From positions 1,541,311-1,605,310 of the forward strand of contig JACYXH010000087.1 in the NCBI GenBank assembly GCA_026745465.1: a DNA stretch of 64,000 nucleotides, in the 5' to 3' direction. The stretch's first letter is position 1. Each line of letters begins with the position of its first letter. A program made the translations under genes and the position numbers. The notes below the pieces were generated by a model, which made no database searches, had not been told where the DNA came from, and saw only the letters and a list, made by a program, of their open reading frames with translations. This DNA comes from Lota lota. Lineage: Eukaryota; Chordata; Actinopteri; Gadiformes; Lotidae. This document shows positions 35,732-60,665 of this stretch, piece after piece.

Positions 35732-36463
35732 ATATATTTTGTATTTCTATTTTAGCTTTAAGATGTGTTTTGTGATATTGTGATAAGTTATCATAGCAGC
35801 CCTTTGATTGTGTTACTTTCAAATAATGTAACAACATCAAATACTTGTTTAATTAAACATATGCATCACACAAAATCGAGAAATGTAAAGTCCTATGCTT
35901 ATTAACAGACACTATTGGACAATCAGAGCTATTGGTTTGTAACTTGTCACATGTTGGGCATAGCTTTGTATTAATATTTACCTGTGTTACAACAACTAGA
36001 ACTGAATTTCTCCACTTAGAGTTACCTACAAAATGTATCAATTTTTCAAGTCAGGATCAGAAGGTTTGAGGCACAAGTCGTAACAAGATGGCTGCGCCTG
36101 TCACAGATTAACCGTGAATAAACCTTTCATCATTTGCATGAAACTTGGAAAGATCATAGCAAATCTGCGGGTGAGGTGACCCTATGTATGATTTTACTGA
36201 CTGTGTAAGTAACGGTCAAAGCAATAGCATTTATTTATTTTTTGGCAATTTGCACGTTTCAACTGTACTTTTCTTATTAACACATTATCGATTAAGACAT
36301 TGAGAGGACTTTTCTCAAAACTCAATAAACTTTTTCTATTTTTGATAAACTTCAAGAGAGATGCATTATGGGACGATATTTAGACCTACGGGACAGTAAA
36401 GGAGCACCCTCTAATGGCCCGGAGGTCACATGTAGCCAAAATAAAAAAATTTGTAGGCATATA

Positions 36464-36543
36464 TACTGCTCAAAAAAATAAAGGGAACACTTAAACAACA
36501 CAATGTAACTCCAAGTGTTCCCTTTATTTTTTTGAGCAGTATA
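36464..36543. mobile_element. Miniature Tc1 derivative made of both ends only
   Basis: The sequence between TATA borders holds the left end of the Tc1 family at 13062 (CTGCTCAAAAAAATAAAGGG to TGTAACTCCAAGT, about 50 bases) joined to its right end (GTTCCCTTTATTTTTTTGAG). The junction falls on AGT, which is present at both breakpoints in the full element. The result is a near-perfect 80-bp palindrome-ended element with no coding sequence. Confidence 0.92.
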
Positions 36544-39500
36544 TTTCTCTTCATTAACTACAAAATATAGAATGATTACATATTAGACTCAAACCAGACT
36601 TCATTAGGTAATGTACCAAACTAACGTTTCTGGGTAATGTTTATCTTGTTTAGCTGATTATTAGCTCATTTGTCAATTTATATTAAGTCTAACCACGCAG
36701 ACTAAATAAAGGACTATAGATAAACTGGCCTTGAATGCCAGATGTTCACACCTATAGAACAATTATTAATATGCTCACCTGCGCAAACCTCAGCTCAAAA
36801 CATCTGTTTTGGTCACAATCAATCCACACACTCATTTTGAAAAAAACAGAGAAACAAGTTTATTTATGTAAATAGTGTGAGCTTTTCACATCTGTACAAC
36901 ACTGGCATCTGTGGTTGGCACTCTTTAAAGGGACAATCCATCTTAAACTGGATTTCAATCCATTTTTTGCTCCTGCGTGAAGGTTTGAAGAGCAGAGCGG
37001 CAATCGAATATCGGCTACATAAATCCAAAATCACAGAAACTGAACTCGAATCTGTTTAAGAGCGGATTTGTTTACTCCAATAATCCAAAGTATCTCCTTG
37101 GTTACACAGTACAAAAAGAAAATGGCACCCAACGCCACAACGGACAGACTCAGCAGAACAACTGAAAGGAACTACGTTAACATGCAACTCACATCGCTTT
37201 ACACTCTGATATATAGGCATGCAAAAACAACACTGCTTTAACAGGGTCCAATTGACAAAAGACACACAAACAATATGTAAACACACACTCATCCAAACGC
37301 ACAATAATACAACACAACAGTATTCTGCGAAATATGAGCATCACGTAGGCTACTGCAGGAACATTTGATGTCCATCTACTGACTTGTGTTGCCATTGAGA
37401 TAGGATTTAAAAAGGTTCTGTATGCTGTTTGACGTTCTGGTCCAGCCCAACTCAGCAGCTCAGTCCACCTCGGAGGAATATAGGGTGTGGATAGACACAT
37501 AGTCTAGACGGTGATTGTAGCTGAAGTGCAGGAGCCTGACCCATTTGTCCAGGAGGATGGCGACTGATGAGAACTCATCAGCTGCATGTGGCCTTCTCCC
37601 AGAGACCCACCGTTGAATCGTACCAGGTGTTTCCCGTCGCGGGAGGAGAGAGTGGGAACCAGCTAGTAAAGGTTGTGATCGGTGTGAAGCGATCATAGCA
37701 GGAGAACCAACCGCAGCAATCTGCTTGGTGCCACAGTTCAACCTTTCAAAAAACAAGTTAACCTTTTGAATCCAATGTCCCCATGAGAACCATGTTCTCA
37801 AGGCCTCCGTGGACGTAAAGCCTGGTGGTGCCGGAGCTCTGGACAGAAAAGCTTCTTTTTTAAAGCAACAAATGAACCCAACACAACAATCAGTTCAATA
37901 TCAAAGTATGGGTCTAACCTTTTGTAGGATTAGATAACACAAATAGTTAAACGTCTTGCTTGCTACTCTCATGAGGAGTTGATGGCCTGTTTGGGGGGGG
38001 GGGGGGGGGGGGGGGGTGGACGGCCATCAACAGATTAATGTGACCAACAGTGAACAGATACAAATTGACAAGCTAAGTCAAATTAATAAAAAGTGAAAAA
38101 TACAAGTCGGCAAAACGATGTAAATAAGCAACAGATGTACATTGTTCAGAACACATTCACATATCCACCTCTTGCTCACAAACCCCCGTGAGAGAAGGAA
38201 GAGAGAAAGAAACTATGCTGGTTTTGTTGAATTTTAGATTCCACAGCCAAGGGTGGATTCAATGGGCCTTAGTCACCTAGCGGCCATTTTGGTTCCACCT
38301 TGGTTCTAACTGCTAGCTGGGTGGGGGAACTGAAAGCAGAATTAAGAAATTCAGTTTCCCCACCCAGTGAAAGTTGGGAACTAAGATGGCCGCTAGGTGA
38401 ATAAGGCCTATGGTGGTTCCTCCAAAATGGATTAAAATCATGGTCTCTGTGCATTGAAGGGACTGAGATGGATAAGAGGGGCTCCAAGTTCTGTTTTTCA
38501 GTTGGAAGATGATGGAAGGTGTTTGTTAACCCAGTGGAAGTCCCTGCTTGGCAGGCATATACGATTCTCCACTAAAGCTACAGCCAGCTTGTGTTGTTCT
38601 TTAATCCATTCTACTGAAAACGGGGAGATGATTTGCATTACCTGTCAAAAACGGTATTGTTAAAAAAAGAAAAAGTTAAAGAAGGTAGTTTTAAATGTAA
38701 AACAATATAACATATCCTGATGCATTTACGCATTACTATTTCAAAGCAGTTTAGAGCGATGGGGGGGGGGGGGGGGGGGGGGCAACATCAGAACAAACAA
38801 TCCTTTTTCAGAGTATACACAAACACAGACAGAAAATAAAGTGTTAAACGCCATAGCATCCGTCTCCCTCCATTGCTGGTGAACACCAGCAGATCACACG
38901 CATTGCTTCCACCGCAGTCTTTGTTCTGCAACCGGCGGCATACCAGTCAAAATTGTTGCCATTGGAAACTTGGCCAGTAAAAAGGGGTCTTCTGTTGGGA
39001 CATGTGGTTGGTGAAACACTCCACTAATGGGTCATCGTCGGTGAACTGCTCTGCCATTGGACACATGCTCCCGTACTTCCTGTCCTAGGTAGATTCGTAG
39101 AGATATCTACTGCAGGTGATTCGGAAACAAGGCAATGGATCAACTTTTCAAGTTTCAGAACATGCCGAGGACACGACTCAACCTGTGCATCATGTTGTTA
39201 AACATAATGGGCTCTTGGGCTTTATGTTTTATTTTAAATCCCCTTCATTGACCCTCATCCAATGGGGGGGGGGCATTTCTGTAACAAAAACAATATTTTA
39301 TTGGATGGGCTGATCATATCCGGTGTGCAGTCAATCATTGATATTGGCGGCAATATTTTCCACCCGGGAAATGTTTCTTTCTAGCCTTTGTAGGTGGAAT
39401 AGGTTATGGGGCCTCCTCTGCACCAACCCTCCCACTCTGAGAACAGAGAGTGGGGGGTTGGTGCAGAGGAGGTCCTGGAGGGGTCTCTGGGACTGTAGAG

Positions 39501-39614
39501 GATTAATCTGGGGGCGGGGTCACCACAGACAGTATCTCACGGAGTATCTCACGGATGATGATGATGATGATCCCCCCCCCCCCCCCGCCCCATGTCTCAT
39601 CAGGGGCCTGGTTC
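36544..39614 (-). other. Probable spindlin 3' UTR and spacer
   Basis: No coding exon seen. A reverse-strand AATAAA at 36859-36864 could end a 3' UTR of about 2.75 kb; this is inference. G homopolymers lie at 37993-38016 (24 bases) and 38761-38782 (22 bases). An inverted pair of about 60 bases (38270-38335 against 38340-38400, sharing the AGCGGCCATTTTGGTTCC / CTAAGATGGCCGCT theme) can form a hairpin. Confidence 0.4.
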
Positions 39615-43390
<3,776 letters not shown>

Positions 43391-46300
43391 TCATCCACCT
43401 GGTGGGGGGCAGCCAGGCTGCCAGTCCGGGACCAACGCTAGGTTCTACCGCTCCGTTCACAGACCCCCAGGAGGCGCTCCAGGAATTACACTCAGCCCAG
43501 GCCAGACTGCAGATTGGGTACAGGCTATCACCTGGAGTCCAACTGCATCATCACAGGAAAAGATAAAGAGAAAAGGGGCCAGGAATGTCAGTACCACCAT
43601 CTTACTTGCATGTTGTTAACCCCTTGTGCTGGTTATGACGATGGCGTTCTCACCGGGTTTATCAATAATAATTAAAAAAGGACATTGATTGTTTGGGAAG
43701 AATGTGGCCTTGTTTATGTATAAAAGGCCGTGAAGCAACCTAAAGTGCGGTTCACAGATTGTCCTTGTCCCATCCCTTGAACGAATGAGTAACCTGCATC
43801 TTGAATTGGTTGAGAATTTATTTTGGCAATGGTTGGGCAGTCTATTTTGATATTTAATGCTGAACACAATAAATCCATGCAGTTGACAACAGTGCTGGAA
43901 ATCTTGTTTTGTCCATCAGCAGTATCAATGTTCACAACAATTTTACAATAAAGCACCACCGATCACCAACATCTACTGCATTCAAATCATGGTGATAAAA
44001 TGAAAATATATGCATCCTGCTAATTATAATGGGGTTTGTCACATGAGGATATGCCAATGGATGATGTGAGACTGAACGAAGGACACCAAAACAATCCTAC
44101 GGGATTGACCTCTTGTCTTTATTTCTCCATCAGGGCCCAACAAACAGCAACTGCAGGCCAAACCTCAGTGCTGATCTAAATACAGGCTGGCTGACAAGGT
44201 CACGCAATGAGCCAGGCGTGTGTCTGCTGCCATTTAGCACTGCTGCGCACCCCTGGCAACAAGACAGCAAGCGGCCCTGGGAAACATGGTGAATAACACT
44301 ACAAGACAGCTGACTTTCCATTCAACGTATAGCTAGTGTAGTGGAGGAGAAAGTGACGACGGCCAATTCCGAAAAGATGGGTCATATTTTAGCTTGGCAG
44401 TTGTATTTGACTTCTAATACAAAAGGTTTCAGGTGATACAAAGGTTGATGTCTAGGCCAAGTCTGACAACCAACCACCAGTATGATGTAGTGTCTCCCCT
44501 ACAACCTGTAACCACCACACCTAGGATGAGGTAGTAGGGCTACACAACGCTACTCTGACGTGTAGGCAGGCTCTCAAGTGATAGATGGTACGGTATTTCT
44601 AAACAATACACCAGAATAGACATGCTCCTTTAGTGTCATAATAAAGGAGAGCCGGAGGGGGGGAGGGGGGGGGGGGGGGCAGTCTACCTAGGTGTCATTG
44701 AGCAGGCCACTGTACCTTAATATCCCTTACGCGCCTCCCAATATCTATGGCATGATAACCTTCCCCAGATAGTCTGCCAGAGTCATTGATCAAGGTGGAC
44801 GTTGACCCATAAGTCAGTCAAACTGTTCCACATTGAGTGCAATGTTGGCTCTCCATGTCTTGCAAGGCTCCTGTCAGAAGCTCACAATCCTGCCTAACAT
44901 GTCTAAACAAAATTATCATTTATACTACAGTTTGACGTCTAGATCACGGTTTCTAGGTTATTTTCATTCTATAGCATACAGATAAGATTGAGAATACAAT
45001 GCATGCAAAGGACGTATGACCTCATCAATGATGGACAGTGTGAGGTGACCAATTAATTCCCTTTAATCACTGGACTTACTGTGTCATTTGCCTGATTGGA
45101 AATCTCCCCTTTCAACAACATACTTCAGTCAGCAGCATCACAGAAAATAATACGTCAGAAAAGAAAGACATACTGTTTACAACGTATAGGTGAGGGGTGG
45201 AACTATTTGTTTACTGTCGCATACGCACATGGACATCACTATTGATTCATGATAATCAAACTGTTAACAATAATACAAGTGCCTATAGCAACGGTATGTA
45301 ACATCAAAGTCAGCCATATTGCGCTAGTATTTATAAAATCCGCATCGGTGCCAAAAAGGCGCAAGCGAACAAAGGAAGAGGAGAGGTATGATTCGGCTTC
45401 ACGTGAGCAAATGCGCACAGTGAACAGCACATATATGGCACTGGTAAATGCAGACAAGGTTGCATAATATCATACGAAGAGGAGTCCTAAGGCCTAAATA
45501 TCTTACCTACAGAACAATCAGTATGGCCGCATATCTGGTCGAACGTAGCTCTAAATTGATTCCCTATGCCTCCCCTTGTATACAACCCAAATTCTTCCAC
45601 CGCCGAGTCCCGCCTATCTACTCATGCCAAATAGTGACCCGAATGAGCTGGGCGGCGCGGTATGCCGCTATATGTTCCTGCGAAATAATGAGATTTTCTT
45701 CTGACCCGTTTTCTTGCCGTTTGAGCAATGAGCTGTTAAAACGATTTGCAGGCAAACAAGAATAGTGTTGTTAGCATATACCTCCAATATATATTAGCTT
45801 TACAAGTATCCGTTGATGGAAAAAATCCACTGCATTGTAATATAAACCGTGGCACAGTAGGCGGCGTGTTCTTTTGGATGGCACCAGAATCCGTAACCGC
45901 AGTTTACAATACCTGGTCCAGGGTCAGATCAGGATTAGTTTGACGATGTGTCTCCCTTAATGACGCTTTGGCGAGAAAAAAATGAATCGTGTCCCAACAA
46001 CTGATCAGAAAACAGTTGCTGGTTGCTTTACGTTTAGGAAGAGGCGGTGCTCACACAGGCAGGAAGTTAAAAGTTTGTTCGTTTTGTTTGGTATAGGTGA
46101 CTAGAGGGGTGGTGTTTTGATCCTTCATACTATTCAACTGTGAAGTAAATGCACCGCCTATGCGAGTTGACCTACAATTTCGACACCAGCGCTTTTTCTA
46201 AACATGCTAATCAGAGCTGAGGAATTTTGAGTATCGAAAGGCCAAGCCTCCTCATGATTCTGAGATACACGGACCACTGGGGCTTCAAAGCTAGCGTTGT

Positions 46301-46429
46301 TACTGTTATCTAGAGTTCGTGATAGTTTGCAAAAACGTCCATAAATCCTACACCCTGGAAGAAACGCAGCAACCCCAGTCAGCTGGACCACATGGAGTTC
46401 ATGTGAACATCGTTTCGGCAAGATGTGAA
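43391..46429. other. Bidirectional spacer between spindlin (-) and mfsd14b (+)
   Basis: Both start codons face away from this 3.0-kb stretch, so it should hold both promoters. A minus-strand donor (CTGTAG/GTAAGATA, near 45511) next to locally GC-rich sequence at 45640-45680 could mark a non-coding first exon of spindlin; this is inference. A long G-rich run lies at about 44657-44679. No other gene is recognised. Confidence 0.4.
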
Positions 46430-55035
<8,606 letters not shown>

Positions 55036-58000
55036 CATGTGTCACGTAGCCTTTCCAATCACATCACTTGTCATGGCCGTTAGCTTAGCCCTGCCTTCTC
55101 TTCTACCCGTTTCTCCCCATCGCCCCGCCTCAGTAAACATATATTATCCAGAACTCTCTAAAGACTTCTTTTTTTCGCGTGAAAAGAGGTTGTGAGTGAC
55201 TTGTCCAACACAAGAGCATACATGCATGGATGTACGCATGCACACCCACACCCTCACAGATTGCAGGAAGGCCCCATTAGAATGGGAGCCGCGATTATTC
55301 AATTGCTTTAATCTGAAGGACGTGGAGAAGAGGACAGTGACACTTTGCCTCCAGGTATTAATTTTTTAGATCCTTACGAACGTGAGTCTTGTCCTGGACA
55401 TCACCCAGGTGTTTCTAGAGGTTATAACCCGGCTATGCCTCTGGGGGAAGGGGAAGGGGGTAGAGCAGGCATGGCCGATGGGAACTCTTTCCTCAGGGAC
55501 CACAGCTCTCACCAATGTCCTTCCCATGTGTGTGCTAATCTGGAACCATGTCTTTCATTATATCACCGTGGAGATTACATCCACGTTATGTGCATCAGCT
55601 ATTCTGGAATCGTCCGTTACCTTGGCCGTTACTGTGTGGGAGTGTGTGAGTGGGTGTGTGAGTGTGGGTGAGAGAGAGAGAGATATGACTGGTCAGTCCA
55701 GCAAACCACCGTGAGGCATACTTTTTTTCAAGTAATTTGCCCACAAATATCTTTGTGTTAACATTTCAAGCATTTTTTTCCCCGAAGCATACAAAGCAGA
55801 TGTAAAAGTGCTTATTTCAGTTGCCTGCCATATTGGGTAGGGTAAATCAAGCACTTGAAAGTTACTGACATTGTTTTAGTCCAGGTGTGTCTGTCAATCA
55901 GGCGACTGGGAACTGTAATTACTGTGCCATCTTTGGATGAGGATCTTTTAAAATGCCAACAAACCTGGAAAGGACAGACATTCCAAATTCACCCACGCCG
56001 CTCCAGGCATGTGACTGCTGGCCACTTGGTGTTTAGCCCCGGTATAGTCTAGCCTAGTCTCGGTGCTTAGCCCTGGTATAGTCTAGCCTAGTCTCAGTCC
56101 TTAGCCCTGGTATAGTCTAGCCTGGTCTCCGTGCTTAGCACTGATCTAGTCTAGCCAGGTCTCAGTACTTTTCTTTGGTCTAGTCTAGCCTGGTCTCAGT
56201 ACTTAACCCTGGTATAGTCTTGCCTGGTCTCAGTCCATAGCCCTGGCATACTCTAGCCTGGTCTCAGTACTTAGCTCTTGTATAGTCTAGCCTGGTCTCA
56301 GTACTAAGCCCTGGTATAGCCTAGTTGGCCTTGTCTGGGTTTAGCGTATAGCCCAGCCATAATCCTAGCCATGGCTGAGCAATTTTACTTGTGTACTTCT
56401 AGACCATCAAAAGTGAACAAATGTATTATTTATTAGCTTGATTTCCACTGAAACTTGAAGAAATGTCAAGTCATATCTAATGTTTCCCTTTTTAAACATG
56501 GTTAACATAAATAGTACTTCTGCTTATTCCCCTCCGGTCCTAGATTTTTCAATTGCTTCCCTCTGACTAATTGGATATTGGTAGTATACATAGTCATATA
56601 TTATTAATATATTAATTTGATAATTGGCTATATTCTAATTGGCTGTTGGCAACCCTTCTAGGCTGTGCATCTCTTGACATCATGGCTGCATGTATAGAGT
56701 GTAGGTTCCCTCCTGTTTGTATTACCAGGCCCACCATAAAGTGTGCGTGTCGGAGTGAGTGCCACATCCAGGGCAGGCTTGTGATCTGGGGATTAACATC
56801 ATTTCAACATCATTTCAAAAACATTATCAGGACTTGTTCTCACATAGTCAGGATCCACTTGCTAATGCAGTAACCCTGTCAGCTCAGCCTGCAAGCGTTG
56901 CCAATAAGGACCTCAAAACGGCATGGGTGTATGAGGGGAGCTTGCCCTAAAGCAGTAATCCCCATAGAAATCGCCAGTATTTAAAAACAGACGTCACTAT
57001 TTTATCAGCTCTGTAAATGATTGGTTATTGAACACACGGCAAATGTCCTTCATCATAATGTGGTGATGGTAACGCAATCATGATTTTGGTTTCCAAGCAA
57101 CACCCTGCATGGCACAAGACTGTGGAGCCAACATGGTGGACGGGAGCAGCTTTAATGGATCCACCATGTCTGTAGAGATGCCTGGTGTACCACTTGGCTC
57201 ATTTCTAGGAGCTCAGACTTTTTAGATCCTTCCTTTTATAAAGCAGCACTTTTTTTCCTTGATCAACATTAATGTGTGTGTGTGTATATACAGTATATAG
57301 ATAGATGCATATATAAGGTGTTTGATATGGCTAGTTTAACGTAGCCTTCATTAATCGAAACAAGGAGTTATACATGTATGCAGTGAAAACAAAGCTGATT
57401 TCCAAATGATCCATTCTGCGTTGTTTATGATGCAGTGAGATTGCTTTTCATTTCAGCAAAACGTGTGCCTCGAAATGATGAGAACTTTTTTTAATGAATA
57501 AGTATGTATGTTTTGCATTTGTATTTGCATAATTTGAGCTTATTGAAACTATAATTTTGAATCGCTTGCAATGTATTAATAAAAATTATTGATCTGGATT
57601 TGATTGTGCTATGGTTTATTAGTCTTGTTTTGTACGTTTCAGGATTGTAGATCAGGCTAAATAGTTTAGATTCTGTCCATTTCAAGGATGTTGACTGAAT
57701 CCGAAGCATCTTAAACAGTGAGTCTTTTCCAGCAATATTTACCCACTTACCTTTAGTTACACTTACCTGGTCACATGACACCTCAGTAATCTTGAGGATG
57801 TGTCGTGATTATTGGACAGCCAGTAATATCTGAGTATATATCAGTGGCGCAATTTAAGCATAACCAGGTCAAGTAGGTGGAGAAAGATTCACAGTATTTG
57901 AAGTATAACCATTTAATGTATAACAATGCAAAGGTTTGGAACTATCGTATAACAAAAAAAAAAAGGCAAGGTTTCATATCAGGCATAAAATACAGGGCAG

Positions 58001-58299
58001 GTGTGGTCAAATCACATACATAAAAAAAAATACATAACTACATTCAGCCCCATTTTACATTCTGCTTAATATATGAATTTGAATGATGAATTTAGTATGA
58101 TGCCACTAAAAAATCAATACTGAATCATTGCCCTACTCATATGCTTTCATATGCCTTTGGTTAATAATATGAGATGTAGAATTGTATTTATTTATGTTGT
58201 ATTTATTGTATCATATATACCAATATCCTGTTGAACTGGGAGGAGGGTGCCATGGAGACAAACTTATCACTTGCTGTTAAAATGCATCCTCCTTTCTTT
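55036..58299. other. Convergent 3' region of mfsd14b (+) and lrrc2 (-)
   Basis: No coding exon seen. It holds mfsd14b 3' UTR, a 34-bp minisatellite at 56043-56330 and AT-rich sequence; the far end would hold the lrrc2 3' UTR. A plus-strand AATAAA occurs near 57579. Confidence 0.4.
56043..56330. repeat. 34-bp minisatellite, about eight copies
   Basis: The unit begins TATAGTCTAGCCTGGTCTCA and ends GTACTTAGCCCTGG, repeating every 34 bases from 56043 with moderate drift between copies. It lies about 1 kb past the mfsd14b stop, probably in its 3' UTR or just beyond. Confidence 0.92.
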
Positions 58300-58753
58300 T
58301 CACAGCAGGCAGGAGATGGACACCTTTGTGGTGGAATAGGGCATGGTTTCTGAGGAGAGGTCAAAGGCTACAATGATGAATGGGCCCCCTGCTCCATATG
58401 CATACACTTTATATCATAGTTCCATATCATCATAGCGCAATAGTATATCCTGTCATTGTCTAATGTCATGCATTTACATAAAGGGTTTCCCCCAGCCAAA
58501 AGGGGAAATCACCACTAGATGGAGCCACAGCAAGCCCAGCACCAACGGCAATTTGACAGTTGAAAAGACAGCAGTGAAGAGCAGAAGGGAGCAAGTTTTG
58601 ATATTGAACGCCCAAAAGTGTGCATTCACGCCCCTTTGGTGGAGCTATGATAATGCTGTGAGTGTGACTTGAGTTTCTGGTTGGGGATCGCGGTGTGCCT
58701 TGGCCCCAAAAAGCTTTGGAACCACAATGCTAGAGGTCCTGCTGTTCTAGTAT

Positions 58754-58792
<39 letters not shown>

Positions 58793-59455
58793 ACTTACCT
58801 CTATCCTTCAGTGACTCCATGTAGGCCTGCAGGAACTCTTTTTCTGAACCATCTTTCCTCGTCTCTTCCTCCCTCCTCCTCCTCTTCTCCTTCTTCCTCT
58901 CCTCTTCCTCTCTCTTCTTCCTCGCCTCAGTCCCTGGATTGTCGTAAAGACGGATAAACCTACAAGGGGGGGGGGGGGGGGGGGGGGGGGGGGATCAACG
59001 TCTTCATCATGTGTGGTGTGTTTAAATATATTTATATTTTAAATGTTTTATTTATTATAATGACATAATCATCATCACCATCATCCACCATCACCATCAT
59101 CACCATTATCAACATCATCATCACCATCATCACCATAACCAACAGCATCATCATCATCATCATCATCACCATCACCATCATCATCATCACCATCACCATC
59201 ACCATCCCCATCATCATCATCATCATCACCATCACTATCATCATCACCATCATCATCACCTACTTGATGTCAGGGTTAGAGCAGAGGCGAGTGGGGATGC
59301 AGTTCAGTTCGTCGCCACTGACGACGATGACATTGAGGGTGGAGATGTTGGTGAGACAGTGAGGGAGGTACGACAGGCGGTTTTTGTGAAGGAACAGCGA
59401 ACGAAGCTGCTCCAACCTACACACACACGCACGCACACGCACACATACACACATC

Positions 59456-59490
<35 letters not shown>

Positions 59491-59842
59491 GTAAAAGAGA
59501 CAGACACCATCCTTTCTGTACTTCAGTCGATAAGATCTACTACTCTGGCGTATGCATTATTTACTTATTTGATCTATTAATGTATTCTGTTTAACCATTC
59601 ATCATGATTACACATGCCATACATTCCCCCTAGTGGTTGGTATGGGTCAGGACGGTTGGGGTGGGAATCTGGTAGTAAGTATGGGAGGGTTATCAAACAA
59701 AGACATGCATTGTATGTACACATTGTAACTGTAATATGTACTTCTTCTAATACCATTTGGGGGGCGGGGGGGGGGGGGGAGTCAGGTTAGAATGAGAGGT
59801 AACTCCTCTCTGTGTGTACTATGTGTGTGCAGTCAGACAGGT

Positions 59843-59882
<40 letters not shown>

Positions 59883-59903
59883 ATGCATTCGTCCGTGTGT
59901 GTG

Positions 59904-59935
<32 letters not shown>

Positions 59936-60574
59936 TGTGCGTGTACTGTACCTGTCTGTGTCCTCAGGTAGGTCTGTCAGCATGTTGTGACTCATGTCGA
60001 GAGCCTGCAGGCTGCTCATCCTGAGCACGCAGATGGGCACCGTGGGGAACTTGTTCTCCGCCAGGTCCAGGTGAACCAGCTTCTTCAGTCTGCTCAGCTG
60101 GACAGGAAATAGACTGTCTCACATCTGCAGGATGCTCATCCTACAGTCATCCATTACACGTCTAAACTCAATACAGATCTGTTCTATAGGGCTCTTTATA
60201 TTGCATAGACTTTCAATGGTGAGCTAGCAATAAGGAAAGAGATGACATGATTGGTCAGAAATGTGCCGGGAGCGGTTTAAAATCTTAATCGTCACATACA
60301 GAGGCGGCTGCAGTCAACCAGATCAGATAATCTCACAGCGCATTTCACTAGCTGATGGATGGCTTTTTATGGATTGGATGGATTTAATTTCTTACAAATT
60401 ACACTCAAATAATCTCTTAAATCTCACCTATACAGCACCTTCAAATACACAGAACAGTGGTCTTCTCTCGCTCTCCCTCTCTTCCCCTCCCTCCCTCTCT
60501 CTCTTTTGTATGACTCTGTCATTGTTTCTTTCTCTCTGACTCTCGCCTACCCGCTCCCGCTCCCGCTCCCACCC

Positions 60575-60665
<91 letters not shown>

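Larger units (their letters stand above)
32797..36380. repeat. Array of an unclassified intergenic repeat, with a tandem ~1.07-kb duplication
   Basis: Copy 1 (about 32797-33887) and copy 2 (about 33863-35077) are collinear. CATTGATCAT is at 32880 and 33951 (offset 1071), while GTCAGTGAGACTAG is at 33483 and 34661 (offset 1178); the difference is explained by a minisatellite expansion in copy 2. A diverged partial copy is at about 36048-36370 and shorter ones at 35340-35480 and 32204-32345. Shared phrases include GATCAGAAGGTTTGAGGCAC and AAGATGGCTGCGCCTGTCAC. No coding potential or known element ends are seen. Confidence 0.85.

Noticed and set aside
32204-36380. CRISPR array or prokaryotic-type repeat system
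   Set aside because: Repeat units are long, diverged and irregularly spaced, in a vertebrate intergenic setting. Nothing in the window suggests bacterial DNA.
45239-45467. Overlapping 72-aa frames on both strands in the spindlin-mfsd14b spacer
   Set aside because: No similarity recognised, no splice context, and both frames are short enough to arise by chance.
46319-46429. Upstream in-frame ATG extension of mfsd14b (MIVCKNVHKSYTLEE)
   Set aside because: The extension is unlike known MFSD14 N-termini and the downstream ATG at 46430 gives a plausible length. It may instead be 5' UTR; not fully excluded.
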